64,000 nucleotides of DNA from Planctomycetaceae bacterium. Its GTDB lineage: Bacteria; Planctomycetota; Planctomycetia; Pirellulales; PNKZ01. Location: NCBI GenBank assembly GCA_016793115.1, contig JAEUIN010000063.1, positions 1 through 64,000 of the forward strand, in the 5' to 3' direction. The notes beneath the pieces are model-generated. The model saw only the letters and a program-made list of their open reading frames with translations, had not been told where the DNA came from and ran no database searches. Within the stretch, counting starts at the first letter, position 1. Each line of letters opens with the position of its first letter. Both the position numbers and the translations under genes were made by a program. Shown here piece by piece: positions 1 through 8,431 of the stretch.

Positions 1-668
1 TCGAGGCCGACATTGCCGTAGCAGGCCCGATCGGTTTAGAAACCGGCCGCCGTCGTTTGGTGGCACTCGTGGGACCGACGGGCGTCGGCAAGACGACGAC
101 CATCGCCAAACTCGCGGCCAATTTCCGCCTCCGCGAAAAGAAACGCGTCGGCCTGATCACCGTCGACACCTATCGCATCGCCGCCGTCGAACAGCTCCGC
201 ACCTATGCCGACATCATCGATCTGCCGATGCACGTCGTCAGCACGCCTCGCGAAATGCGCGACGCCGTCAACAGCTTCTCTTCGATGGATCTCGTGCTGC
301 TCGACACGGCCGGCCGCAGCCCGCACGACGACCTGAAAATTCAAGAATTGAAGAGCTTCCTCACCGAGGCCGACGCCGACGAAGTGCACCTCGTGCTCAG
401 CGCCACGGCGGGCGCCTCCGCCTTGGAAAAGACGGCCCGCCAGTTCGCCGCCGTCGGCACCACGCATCTCGTGCTCACCAAGCTCGACGAAGCCGCGGCC
501 CTCGGCAACCTGTTGCCGCTCTTCCGCAACGCCAAGTTGCCGCTGAGTTATCTCACCGACGGACAAAGCGTGCCCGACGACATCGCTCCGGCCGACGGCG
601 CGCGCCTCGCGCGGCTCGTGCTCGGCCTGGAGCCGGTCGCAAGCGGCCGCCGCCAACTCGTCGCCTAA
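1..668 (+). CDS. flhF: Flagellar SRP-like GTPase FlhF, 3' part (partial)
   Basis: The reading frame is open to the left edge (first full codon at base 3), so this is the C-terminal G domain of a longer gene. A P-loop GPTGVGKTTT lies at the start and LLDTAGRSPHD is the switch/DTAG motif of the SRP-type GTPases; TKLDEA is the guanine-specificity motif. FlhF family members determine the site and number of flagella and help place FliF in the membrane. The next gene is flhG, its usual partner. The TTG at base 57 is internal to the domain and is unlikely to be the true start. FtsY or Ffh are less likely because of the flhG-fliA context. Confidence 0.9.
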   Translation, partial: EADIAVAGPIGLETGRRRLVALVGPTGVGKTTTIAKLAANFRLREKKRVGLITVDTYRIAAVEQLRTYADIIDLPMHVVSTPREMRDAVNSFSSMDLVLLDTAGRSPHDDLKIQELKSFLTEADADEVHLVLSATAGASALEKTARQFAAVGTTHLVLTKLDEAAALGNLLPLFRNAKLPLSYLTDGQSVPDDIAPADGARLARLVLGLEPVASGRRQLVA

Positions 669-720
669 CGCTCGTATCCCTCACGTCTCAGTCGTCGCAC
701 ATTTCTTTTCGCGTGTCGCC

Positions 721-1608
721 ATGATGCCCGATCAAGCCAACGATCTTCGTCGCCTGGTGCTTCGCTCCGGTCGCACGGGCGGGCTCAACGATTCTCCGCC
801 GCCGAAGCTCGTCGTCGTCGCCGGAGGAAAAGGGGGCGTCGGCACGACGACCGTCGCCTTGAATCTCGCGGTCGCGCTGGCCCGCGAAGGACGTCGCACG
901 GTGCTGGTCGACGCCGATTTCGCCGGACCCGACTGCGCGGCGCTCTGCCGCATCGACGAACGCTACGGCGCGGCCGACGTCTTGGCCGGCCGGCGCACCG
1001 TGCATGAAGTCCTCCAACTCGGACCCGGCGGCATTCAAGTCTTGCCGGCGGCTCGCGGCCTGACCGATCCCGCCGACTGCACGCCGCAGGCTCAAGATCG
1101 CTTGCTCGCCCAACTCGAAGCGCTCGGCCCCCACGCCGACTACGTGCTGCTCGACGCCGGCAGCGCAGGCGGCCGCGTCATGCGCCGCTTTTGGGAAGCG
1201 GCCGACGCCGTGCTGCTCGTGACGCATCCCGACACGGTCGCCGTCATGGACGCCTACGCCTCGATCAAGCTGGTCTGCCAAGACACGCCGCTCCGAGCGG
1301 TCCTCGCGTCGGTGGCCAATTGCGTCGCCGATGAAGTCGCCGCGGCCGACGTTCACGAGCGCCTCGATCGCGCCTGCCGACGGTTCCTCGGCGTGACGAT
1401 CCTGCCGGCGGGCTTCCTGCCGTTCGATCCCTGCGTGCCGCGCGCCGCGGCCGGACAACATCCGTTTCTGATCGACGCCCCCGACGGCGCCGCCGCCCTG
1501 GGCATCGATCGCCTCGCGGTCGAAGTGCCGCGGCTCTTGGAAACGGAGTCGCCCCTGCATGTCCACTTCCGTCGCAGCGGCGCCCCGAGCGCGAAGGAAG
1601 CCTCGTAG
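721..1608 (+). CDS. flhG: MinD-like ATPase FlhG/FleN
   Basis: This 295-residue protein carries the deviant Walker A motif KGGVGTTT near residue 38, VLVDADF (switch I region) near residue 60 and DYVLLDAGS (Walker B) in the middle, the pattern of the MinD/ParA family. FlhG antagonises FlhF and limits flagellar number by stimulating FlhF GTP hydrolysis. It begins 52 bases after flhF on the same strand and is followed by a small membrane protein gene and fliA, a common order in flagellar regulatory clusters. The ATG at 721 leaves about 33 residues before the Walker A strand, consistent with the N-terminal extension through which FlhG homologues activate FlhF. Confidence 0.88.
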   Translation: MMPDQANDLRRLVLRSGRTGGLNDSPPPKLVVVAGGKGGVGTTTVALNLAVALAREGRRTVLVDADFAGPDCAALCRIDERYGAADVLAGRRTVHEVLQLGPGGIQVLPAARGLTDPADCTPQAQDRLLAQLEALGPHADYVLLDAGSAGGRVMRRFWEAADAVLLVTHPDTVAVMDAYASIKLVCQDTPLRAVLASVANCVADEVAAADVHERLDRACRRFLGVTILPAGFLPFDPCVPRAAAGQHPFLIDAPDGAAALGIDRLAVEVPRLLETESPLHVHFRRSGAPSAKEAS

Positions 1609-1830
1609 TGCGACCCGCGTCGCCGTCGCCGCGTCGCCCTGATCGCGGTCCGCTCAAGAATCTCAAAAATCGTTCAACAACTGATCTCCCGATGCCGATC
1701 TTAGGAACCGCCGTCGATAGCGACGCTCACCGCGCAGCCGGCAAACTTTGCCGGTTGCGTAGTCTGCATCGCGACGAGTCGCTCGACTCGTCGACGGACG
1801 TTGGTTTCTTGTTGATCGGAGTCGACCGAA

Positions 1831-2079
1831 GTGCAGCGGACGTTTGCCGGCATTCTCGGATCGACGGCCTTCACGATCACCGTGATTCGCGGTTGGGCGC
1901 TGGGCGGCGACGCTCCGGCCGTCATACCGCGGGCCGCGGGCGCTCTGCTGCTGTTCGCCGTCTTGGGCGCGGCGGCCGGGCGTGTGGCTCTCTGGCTGGT
2001 CGACGAAGGCGTGGCGGCTCGGTTTCGCGACGAACTCGAACGGCACAAAACGAAACCTCAACAACCACGGCGCGCCTAA
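1831..2079 (+). CDS. Small membrane protein between flhG and fliA
   Basis: An 82-residue product with two hydrophobic segments: a weak one near residues 6-24 and a strong one near residues 36-56 (AGALLLFAVLGAAAGRVALW). A charged tail follows (RFRDELERHK). I do not recognise a family. It sits on the coding strand between flhG and fliA, where planctomycete and delta-proteobacterial clusters often carry a short membrane protein, so a flagellum-related role is inferred only from position. The start is GTG and not certain. Competing frames here (1608-2102 and 1982-3034) give arginine-rich low-complexity translations typical of shadows. Confidence 0.5.
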   Translation: MQRTFAGILGSTAFTITVIRGWALGGDAPAVIPRAAGALLLFAVLGAAAGRVALWLVDEGVAARFRDELERHKTKPQQPRRA

Positions 2080-2168
2080 CGACGCGCCGTCGAAACCACT
2101 AGCGACGCGAACAGGACGTTTGCTCGCCCGAAGAACAAAAGCAGTTTGCGGCATTCACGGAGGATTGC

Positions 2169-2948
2169 ATGGCCACGGTCGCCTCAGAAGATATTGCTCA
2201 GGTTTGGGACGCTTTCAAAGCCGACCCGACGAATCAAGAATATCGCAATCGGTTGGTCGAGCAGTATCTGCCGCTGGTCAAATACAACGGCGAGCGCATT
2301 TGGGCCCGCCTGCCGGAAGGCGTCGAGCTCGACGACCTGGTCTCGGCCGGCATCTTCGGCCTGATGGACGCCATCGACGCGTTCGACATGACGCGCGGCG
2401 TGAAGTTCGAAACGTACTGCGTCCCCCGCATCCGCGGCGCGATGCTCGACGAACTCCGCACGATGGACTGGGTGCCGCGTCTCGTCCGCTCCAAGGCTTC
2501 GAAGCTCAACGAAGCCATGAAGACGCTCGAAGCCAAGCTGGGCCGCACGCCGACCGAAGTCGAACTCGCCGAACGCCTCGAAATGAGCGTCGCCGACCTC
2601 GAGAAAATGGTCACCGAAGCCAACGCCGTCGGCCTGATCTCGCTCGACAAGAAGTGGTACGAAACGGACAGCTACAAAGACGTCCGCGAAATCGACATTC
2701 TCGAAGACAAGAAGGGCGAAGACCCGACCCGCCGCATCCAAAAAGGCGACCTGATGCGGCTCGTGACCAAGGGCCTCAATCGCAACGAGCGCCTCATCAT
2801 CATCCTCTACTACTACGAGGAACTGACGATGAAGGAAATCGGCGCCACGCTCGACCTCTCGGAAAGCCGCGTCAGCCAAATGCACAGCTCGATCGTGCAG
2901 CGCCTCCAAGGCCAACTCGAACGCCGCCGCGCCGAATTCGGCGGCTAA
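2169..2948 (+). CDS. fliA: RNA polymerase sigma factor FliA/WhiG type (sigma-28)
   Basis: A 259-residue sigma-70 family factor of the flagellar (FliA/WhiG) group. Region 2 lies at about residues 28-100 with DLVSAGIFGLMDAID and the typical RGAMLDELR, region 3 at about 106-180, and region 4 with a helix-turn-helix at about 200-255 (TMKEIGATLDLSESRVSQ). Family knowledge: it directs late flagellar and chemotaxis genes at TAAA-N15-GCCGATAA promoters. The start is supported by a GGAGG about 5 bases upstream of the ATG. It closes the flhF-flhG-membrane protein-fliA series. It may drive the chemotaxis operon that begins near 48.7 kb, although no good consensus promoter was found there. Confidence 0.92.
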   Translation: MATVASEDIAQVWDAFKADPTNQEYRNRLVEQYLPLVKYNGERIWARLPEGVELDDLVSAGIFGLMDAIDAFDMTRGVKFETYCVPRIRGAMLDELRTMDWVPRLVRSKASKLNEAMKTLEAKLGRTPTEVELAERLEMSVADLEKMVTEANAVGLISLDKKWYETDSYKDVREIDILEDKKGEDPTRRIQKGDLMRLVTKGLNRNERLIIILYYYEELTMKEIGATLDLSESRVSQMHSSIVQRLQGQLERRRAEFGG

Positions 2949-2955
2949 TCCCGGC

Positions 2956-3009
2956 CCCTTTCTCTTTCATCCAGAGAAAGGGGATAGGGAGATGCGGAGG
3001 GGATGAGGG
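2956..3009 (+). repeat. Left long inverted repeat with a hairpin
   Basis: Immediately after fliA there is a perfect 11-bp stem (2956-2966 with 2974-2984, loop TTCATCC). Bases 2969-3005 then recur in inverted orientation at 3511-3547 with one 1-base indel and one mismatch. The right copy contains only one arm of the hairpin. The two arms enclose about 0.5 kb with the small gene on the minus strand. Confidence 0.8.
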
Positions 3010-3079
3010 AGATGAATTCGGTTTGAGATTTTGAATTTAGCCCTCGCCTCGGCTTCAATAACAAGAGCTTGCTTCTCCC

Positions 3080-3105
3080 AATGGGCCGCGACTGCGGCCC
3101 ATTTT
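3080..3105 (+). terminator. Probable terminator downstream of fliA
   Basis: A 10-bp perfect stem AATGGGCCGC / GCGGCCCATT with a GACT loop ends in TTTT on the plus strand. It lies 130 bases after the fliA stop. The T tract is short, so efficiency is uncertain. On the minus strand no T run follows. Confidence 0.5.
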
Positions 3106-3127
3106 CATGCGCAATGAAGTAGCCGGC

Positions 3128-3409
3128 TTATTCAATCGCAGGATTCTCAGGACGCGCACGGCAATGTGCATATGCACATACGAAACCAAGCAACAATGAC
3201 GTGGCGATGCCCACGGCTAAGTTGATCACAACAGCGCCCCATTCAACTTCCACTTCCAGTGGATCACGACCCACTCTCGCAAGTGCGAGTGGAAAACCGG
3301 TGTAGGGATACTTCACGTTGTACTGAATCACGCCGCCTAAGTTCATTGTGACGAACCACAACATCAACACGCTGAACCAGACAACGTACATTCGCCGGAA
3401 GCGTGTCAT
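3128..3409 (-). CDS. Hypothetical two-span membrane protein inside inverted repeats
   Basis: A 93-residue product with a hydrophobic segment near residues 8-28 (VVWFSVLMLWFVTMNLGG) and another near 60-80 (VVINLAVGIATSLLLGFVC). The residues between look extracytoplasmic. I recognise no family. Base composition is visibly less GC-rich than the flanking fliA and beta-helix genes. It is the only plausible gene between the inverted repeats at 2969-3005 and 3511-3547. The ATG at 3409 precedes a basic MTRFRR leader, a normal start for a membrane protein. Confidence 0.55.
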   Translation of the reverse strand: MTRFRRMYVVWFSVLMLWFVTMNLGGVIQYNVKYPYTGFPLALARVGRDPLEVEVEWGAVVINLAVGIATSLLLGFVCAYAHCRARPENPAIE

Positions 3410-3510
3410 ATGTAAACTTCACCGGATATTTAAACTTTCTATCTGACTCAATCGTCTTGGGCTCGCGACGAAAATTCAAGGCTAATCAACGAATCAAAGT
3501 TGGTCTCCAT

Positions 3511-3547
3511 TATCCCCTCCGCATCTCCCCATCCCCTTCTCTGGATG
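3511..3547 (-). repeat. Right long inverted repeat
   Basis: This is the inverted partner of 2969-3005, about 36 of 37 positions alignable with one mismatch and one indel. It ends 13 bases before the stop of the convergent-side beta-helix gene (3560). No target-site duplication or transposase gene is obvious at the outer ends. Confidence 0.8.
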
Positions 3548-3559
3548 CAGGCGCGGCGA

Positions 3560-4744
3560 CTACGGAGCCGGCGTCTTCTTGGGGCCGTTATCGACGTCGA
3601 TGTTCAGTTCGAACACGACGTTCTCCCCTTCCGTCGGCTGTTGCAGGGCGGGCGTCGAGAGGCCGGTAAACGTGTTGGCGACCGCCGTCACGTCTTTGCC
3701 CCCTTCGATCACGAGGCCGCCGGCCGGATCGTCGAGCACGGGCCGCTTGGTTTGCGCCGTGCCGATATACGAGTCGCCGAAGGCGTTGCCGACGATCGGA
3801 ATCCGCCCGCTCTCTTTGCCGACGACGACCGCGCGGTGATGCACGAGCGGGAAGCTGTTCCCCGTCACGGCGCAGCCGTGGGCGTCGCGCAGGTCGATGC
3901 CGCACTTCATCTCATGGGCGATCACGTTGGCGCTCAGCGTGATGCCGTAGCAATCGCGGTCGAGAATGATGCCCGTGTCTTGGCATTCCTCGATCATATT
4001 GCCGCTGACGACCGAGCCGTAGGTGTTTTCGATGACGACGCCGTGCCGTAAATGGTCGTCGACGTTGTTCCCCGACATGCACAAGTTGTAGCCGTCGATG
4101 CACCGCAGCGCGTCGAGGTTCTCTTCGAAATGATTGCCGCAGACGACGATGTCGTGGCAGCCGACGATTTCCAGCCCGCTTTGCTTGTTATAGGTCATCA
4201 AGCAATCGCTGACGCGCGGATCTTCGTAGCAGAAGTCGAGATAAATGCCGTGGCCGCCGTGATAGCTCGACGTCACGCCTTGCAGAAAGATTTCCTGCAC
4301 GTAGTTGGCCTCGATGCCGTGGCCCGACTTCTCGTTGCCGGTAATCCGCAGATTGCTCACTTGCACGCGCCAGTTGCGGCTATTGCCGTCTTTCTTCGCC
4401 GGAAAATCGGGATGGCGAATAACGAGCGCCGACTTCCCTTCGACGTTCTTGTTGACGATGTGCGTCGCCGCGCCGCACCCTTCGAGCAGCGTTTCGCCGC
4501 GCAATAGCAGCAGCGGTTCGGTGATTTCAAACGTGCCGGGGGGCAAGCGGACGACGCCTCCTTCCGGCGGCACGGCGTCGAGCGCAGCCTGCAGCGTGGG
4601 ATAGCCGGCCGCTTCGATCACCGCCTTCGCGCCGGGCAGCTTCGCCGCGGTCGCGCCGGCCGTGTCGGCTTGGGAGACGTTGAACAGCGCAACGCCGACG
4701 GCGACGGCGAACAAAGCGGCAAGGGCCGCGACGGGAATTCGCAT
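3560..4744 (-). CDS. Secreted right-handed parallel beta-helix protein
   Basis: A 394-residue protein starting with a clear signal peptide (MRIPVAALAALFAVAVGVALF) and continuing with short repeats rich in G-N-x-hydrophobic turns (for example VSGNMIEECQDTGIIL and LSANVIAHEMKCGIDL), the signature of right-handed parallel beta-helix / pectate-lyase-like folds (Pfam Beta_helix, NosD-like). PTLQAALDAVPPEGGVVRLPPGTF near residue 50 is the typical N-terminal cap. The substrate is not evident; polysaccharide lyase, epimerase or structural roles are possible. The ATG at 4744 was chosen over 4810 because the signal peptide starts there. Confidence 0.82.
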   Translation of the reverse strand: MRIPVAALAALFAVAVGVALFNVSQADTAGATAAKLPGAKAVIEAAGYPTLQAALDAVPPEGGVVRLPPGTFEITEPLLLLRGETLLEGCGAATHIVNKNVEGKSALVIRHPDFPAKKDGNSRNWRVQVSNLRITGNEKSGHGIEANYVQEIFLQGVTSSYHGGHGIYLDFCYEDPRVSDCLMTYNKQSGLEIVGCHDIVVCGNHFEENLDALRCIDGYNLCMSGNNVDDHLRHGVVIENTYGSVVSGNMIEECQDTGIILDRDCYGITLSANVIAHEMKCGIDLRDAHGCAVTGNSFPLVHHRAVVVGKESGRIPIVGNAFGDSYIGTAQTKRPVLDDPAGGLVIEGGKDVTAVANTFTGLSTPALQQPTEGENVVFELNIDVDNGPKKTPAP

Positions 4745-4935
4745 GATGAGACTCTCCGAATCGAAAGGCGAGAAGCAAGGCGGGTACGAACGAAAGCGCC
4801 AAGCTAACACGACCGCCGGCCGTGTGGTAGAACCGAAGCGTCGACATCGCTGCCAAGAACCCCTCGTCGGGAACGCCCTCTGCGGCGCGGCGTAACCACG
4901 TCGTCGACGAAGCCGCTTTCCGGTTTGATCAAATC

Positions 4936-5868
4936 ATGACGCTTCTCTACACCGACGACCGCTTTCTCAAACACGAAACCGGCAAGCATCCCGAGCGTCC
5001 GGCCCGCTTGGAGGCGATCGCCAAGAAGCTCGCGGAAGAAAAGCTGGTCGAGCGTTGCGCGCGGCGCGAGTGCGTCGCGGCGACTGCGGCGCAGCTCGAG
5101 CGCTGCCACGGCCGCGACTACGTCGCGAGCGTGCGCGACGCGATCGCCGCCGGCCGCTTCGGGCAGATCGAGCAAGACACGATCGTCTCGGCCGGCAGCT
5201 ACGACGCCGCTCTGCTCGCGGCCGGCACCGTGTGCGACGCCGTCCGGCGCGTGCTCGCCGGCGAAGACAAGTCGGCGCTCTGCCTGGTGCGCCCGCCGGG
5301 CCACCACGCGCTGAAAAACGCCCCGATGGGCTTTTGCCTGTTCAACAACATCGCGATCGGGGCCCGCGCGGCCGTCGCCGACCACGGTCTCGATCGCGTC
5401 CTCGTCATCGATTGGGACGTGCATCACGGCAACGGCACGCAGGACGAGTTTTACGAAGACGAGCAGATCGGCTTCTACTCGATTCATCGCTATCCGTTTT
5501 ATCCCGGCAGCGGCGCGGCCGACGAAACCGGTCGCGGCCGCGGACTCGGCACGACCGTGAACGTGCCGGTCGAATACGGCACGCCGCGCGAAAAATACTT
5601 CGCGCTGTTCCGCGCAGGCTTGGAAAAGATCGCCGCGAAGCTGAAGCCGCAACTGGTGCTCGTCAGCGCCGGCTTCGACGCCCACCAAGACGATCCGATC
5701 GGCTCGCTCGACTTGCAGACCGAAGACTTCGCGGAACTGACGCGACTGGTGCAAGACGCGGCGGATACGCATGCCGGCGGCAAGCTCGTGAGCGTGCTGG
5801 AGGGGGGCTACAACTTGGCGGCGCTGGCGGCGAGCACCGCAATCCATCTCCACACGCTCCTACGTTAA
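4936..5868 (+). CDS. Histone deacetylase family protein (class II/acetoin utilisation type)
   Basis: A 310-residue zinc hydrolase of the arginase/deacetylase fold. Visible active-site motifs are RPPGHHA (His123-His124), DWDVHHGNGTQ (Asp161, His163, His164), SAGFDAHQDDPIG (second metal Asp) and LEGGYNL near the C terminus; all catalytic positions are kept, so it should be active. Bacterial members remove acetyl groups from small amines, polyamines or protein lysines; the substrate here cannot be told from sequence. The N terminus MTLLYTDDRFLKHETGKHPERP matches the family start. It is transcribed divergently from the beta-helix gene and followed by the sigma-factor operon. Confidence 0.92.
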   Translation: MTLLYTDDRFLKHETGKHPERPARLEAIAKKLAEEKLVERCARRECVAATAAQLERCHGRDYVASVRDAIAAGRFGQIEQDTIVSAGSYDAALLAAGTVCDAVRRVLAGEDKSALCLVRPPGHHALKNAPMGFCLFNNIAIGARAAVADHGLDRVLVIDWDVHHGNGTQDEFYEDEQIGFYSIHRYPFYPGSGAADETGRGRGLGTTVNVPVEYGTPREKYFALFRAGLEKIAAKLKPQLVLVSAGFDAHQDDPIGSLDLQTEDFAELTRLVQDAADTHAGGKLVSVLEGGYNLAALAASTAIHLHTLLR

Positions 5869-5987
5869 AACCCGCGGCCGAGGGAGCGGCGGCGAAACTC
5901 CGCCGCCGCGGCGGGGTTAAAGAGCCTGCGGCGGCGACGCTCGAGCCGGAACCCTGGCCGCTCCCCTCCGATTGACCTACACTGAAG

Positions 5988-6719
5988 TTGCGATCCGCAA
6001 GAGCCCTCGTTTCCGTGAATTCAGCCTCGGGTACGTCCTTGTCCGTCGGCGAATCGTCGGCCCAATCTTACGAGCTGCGCGACCCCGATGTGCGGTTGAT
6101 GCTCGCGGTGCGCGACGACGACGCCGCGGCGTTCGAAAAGCTGATGCTGCGCTACCAGAGCCGGCTGGTGACCGTGTTGGAGCACCTGACCGGCCGGCGC
6201 GACATGGCGGAAGACCTCGCGCAAGAAGTTTTCCTGCGCGTCTATCGCTCGCGGAAGAAGTATGTGCCCGGCTCCAAGTTTTCGACCTGGTTGTTCACGA
6301 TCGCCAACAATGTGGCTTCGAACGCCCGCCGCAGCCAAGCCCGCCGCAAAGAGCGCAACCTCGCGCCGACGAATCCCGACGACACCGGCGCTTGGAACAA
6401 TTCGTCGCTCGAACAGATGGCCCAGGCGAAGAGCGCGCTGATGCCCACGCGACAACTCGACAAAGCCGAAATGCGCGACGTCGTGAAGCTCGCGATGGAA
6501 ACGCTCAACGAGCGCCAGCGGCTCGCCGTGCTGCTCTGCAAGTTCGAGAACATGAGCTACATCGAAATCGCCGAGACGATGGGACTCTCGCCGCAAGCGG
6601 TGAAGTCGCTCCTGTCGCGGGCACGCGACAATCTGCGCGATATGCTCGAAGCCTATCTGGAACGCGGCGTGCTCCCTCCCAAGCCGGGTCACGCGCCCGC
6701 GGAGGATGACGAAGCATGA
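5988..6719 (+). CDS. ECF-type RNA polymerase sigma factor
   Basis: A 243-residue sigma-70 family factor with only regions 2 and 4. Region 2 (about residues 40-105) holds AFEKLMLRYQSRL and DMAEDLAQEVFLRVYRSRKKY; region 4 (about 165-215) holds LNERQRLAVLLCKFENMSYIEIAETMGLSPQAVKSLLSRAR. Its stop overlaps the start of the anti-sigma gene (ATGA, 6716-6719), so the pair is co-translated. The start is uncertain: TTG at 5988 or GTG at 6015; no strong ribosome-binding site decides. Expected role is a membrane-signal-responsive sigma factor released from its anti-sigma partner. Confidence 0.88.
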   Translation: MRSARALVSVNSASGTSLSVGESSAQSYELRDPDVRLMLAVRDDDAAAFEKLMLRYQSRLVTVLEHLTGRRDMAEDLAQEVFLRVYRSRKKYVPGSKFSTWLFTIANNVASNARRSQARRKERNLAPTNPDDTGAWNNSSLEQMAQAKSALMPTRQLDKAEMRDVVKLAMETLNERQRLAVLLCKFENMSYIEIAETMGLSPQAVKSLLSRARDNLRDMLEAYLERGVLPPKPGHAPAEDDEA

Positions 6720-7231
6720 ACGACCCTTCGACCGCGGAAGCCCGCGAACGCCTCAACGCCTATCTCGACGGCGAACTGCAAGCCGAAGAGCGCAGCGACA
6801 TCGAGCGCGACTTGGCCGCCGACGCGGAACTGCAAGACGAATTTCGCCGGCTGCAGCGGGCTTGGGACTTGCTCGACGAGTTGCCGCGGGCCGACGTGAA
6901 CGCGAGCTTCACGCAATCGACCGTGGAGATGATCGCGCTCGACACGGCCGACGAAATCGCCGCGACGCAGGCCAAGCCGCGCGGCGCGCTGCTGGATCGT
7001 TGGCTCATCGCGGGCGGCGTGCTGGCGGCGGCGATCGGCGGGTTTCTCGCCGTCGACGCCTGGCGCGGCCGACCCGACGACGCGCTGCTGCGCGATTTGC
7101 GGGTGATTGAAAACATCGATTTGCTCGGTCGCACCGAGCCCGGCGAAACCGGTGAATTCTTCCGCAAGTTGGAAGAACATCGCGTGCGCCTGCCGCTCCC
7201 GAATAATTCTTATGATTCGCGAAACCGCTGA
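6716..7231 (+). CDS. Membrane anti-sigma factor
   Basis: A 171-residue protein with an N-terminal helical anti-sigma domain (LNAYLDGELQAEERSDIERDL, residues about 12-50) followed by one transmembrane helix at about 96-115 (LIAGGVLAAAIGGFLAVDAW) and a short periplasmic tail. The N-terminal part resembles the zinc-finger anti-sigma fold but lacks the usual His-x3-Cys-x2-Cys ligands, so it would be a zinc-less variant. The ATG overlaps the sigma gene stop by 4 bases. The downstream gene overlaps its end by 20 bases, giving a three-gene translationally coupled operon. Confidence 0.82.
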   Translation: MNDPSTAEARERLNAYLDGELQAEERSDIERDLAADAELQDEFRRLQRAWDLLDELPRADVNASFTQSTVEMIALDTADEIAATQAKPRGALLDRWLIAGGVLAAAIGGFLAVDAWRGRPDDALLRDLRVIENIDLLGRTEPGETGEFFRKLEEHRVRLPLPNNSYDSRNR

Positions 7232-8408
7232 CCTCATCGACGAACCCGATCCGGACGCCGGCCGGCTGTGGACGCCGCGCCGCGTCGTCGCGGCGACGCT
7301 GATCGTCGCCGCTCTCGCCGGCGAAGCGGCCTGGGCGCTCACGCGCACCGATCCTTGGTCGGCGCGGCGCGCGGAAGTGGAACTCCTGCCGGAAAACCGG
7401 CGGCTGGAACTCGCGACGAAGTACGAGCGCTTCGAGAACTTGCCCCCGGCGGAACGCGAGCGCTTGCTGCAACTCGGCGCGGAACTGAAAGTGTCGACGA
7501 GCGACGGGAGCTTGCGCACCTTGCTCGGCAACTATCTCACTTGGAAGTCGCAGCTCTCGCCGCAGCAAAGCGCGACGCTCGTCGGACTCGACGCCGAAGA
7601 GCGCTTCGCCCGCGTCTCGGAGATGACGTCGGACTACTGGACGAACAAAGCCGAGCAATTCTCCGAGGCCGATTCCAAGGTCGTCGTCGCCTGGCTCGAA
7701 AAACAGGTCCGCGAGCATCAAGAGAAGCTGCTCGAGAATCTACCGAGCATCGTCCGTGAACGGTTCGAACAGATGGGTTCGCGGGAGCGGACTTGGGCGT
7801 TGATGTACTACGTGCTCGGCTCCGCGCGCGGGCCGGGACCGTCGCGGTTCGACGTCGTCACGCCTCAAGCGCTGACTCTCTTGCGCTCGCAACTCTCGCA
7901 ACGCTCGCAGATTCAATGGGACGCCGCGGCCAAGAAGCCGCCGGGGCCCGACGATCTCAAGTCGCTCCTCAGCGGCTGGATTCGCACGTCGATCGAGCGC
8001 GTCGTCGGCACGCGATCGGAAGCCGGCATGCCGGCCATGCGGATCGACGAAAACGAACTCCGCAAGTTCTTCGAAACCGAGATCGCCGAAACGGAGCGGT
8101 TGCGCTTGCTCGCGCTGCCGCGCGACGAAATGGAAGCGGAACTACGCCGCGAGTATCTGCGCCGCAAAGGGCTCTGGCGCGACCCGATCGGAACGCGGTT
8201 CGGACCGTTTAACCGCGGCTTCGCGCCGGGCGACGAGCGCCGCAACGGCGCCGGAGGCGGACGACGCGGCTTCGACAACAACCCGCCGCCGCAACAGCAG
8301 GGGCCTGATCGCGGTTTTGGGCCGCCGCCCGACATGCGGCAACCGCCGGCGATCGATCCCAATCGTCGCGGACCGGGGCCGAAGAAGCCGATGGGCTCCG
8401 TCAGCTGA
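7212..8408 (+). CDS. Third gene of the sigma operon: membrane-anchored helical protein (DUF3106-like)
   Basis: A 398-residue protein with one membrane helix at about residues 18-38 (RVVAATLIVAALAGEAAWAL), then a charged, mostly helical domain with NLPPAERERLLQLG near residue 78, a phrase seen in DUF3106-like proteins, and a C-terminal tail from about residue 335 very rich in Gly, Pro, Arg and Gln (GAGGGRRGFDNNPPPQQQG). The tail looks disordered. The ATG at 7212 overlaps the anti-sigma gene; the upstream in-frame extension to 7107 runs inside that gene and is rejected. A role in sensing or transmitting the envelope signal to the anti-sigma factor is inferred from position only. Confidence 0.75.
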   Translation: MIRETADLIDEPDPDAGRLWTPRRVVAATLIVAALAGEAAWALTRTDPWSARRAEVELLPENRRLELATKYERFENLPPAERERLLQLGAELKVSTSDGSLRTLLGNYLTWKSQLSPQQSATLVGLDAEERFARVSEMTSDYWTNKAEQFSEADSKVVVAWLEKQVREHQEKLLENLPSIVRERFEQMGSRERTWALMYYVLGSARGPGPSRFDVVTPQALTLLRSQLSQRSQIQWDAAAKKPPGPDDLKSLLSGWIRTSIERVVGTRSEAGMPAMRIDENELRKFFETEIAETERLRLLALPRDEMEAELRREYLRRKGLWRDPIGTRFGPFNRGFAPGDERRNGAGGGRRGFDNNPPPQQQGPDRGFGPPPDMRQPPAIDPNRRGPGPKKPMGSVS

Positions 8409-8431
8409 CCGGGCGCTTACGACTCGGGCGT

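Noticed and set aside
1982-3034. 350-residue frame overlapping fliA
   Set aside because: Arg/Pro-rich composition; fliA in the other frame has complete sigma domains and a good ribosome site.
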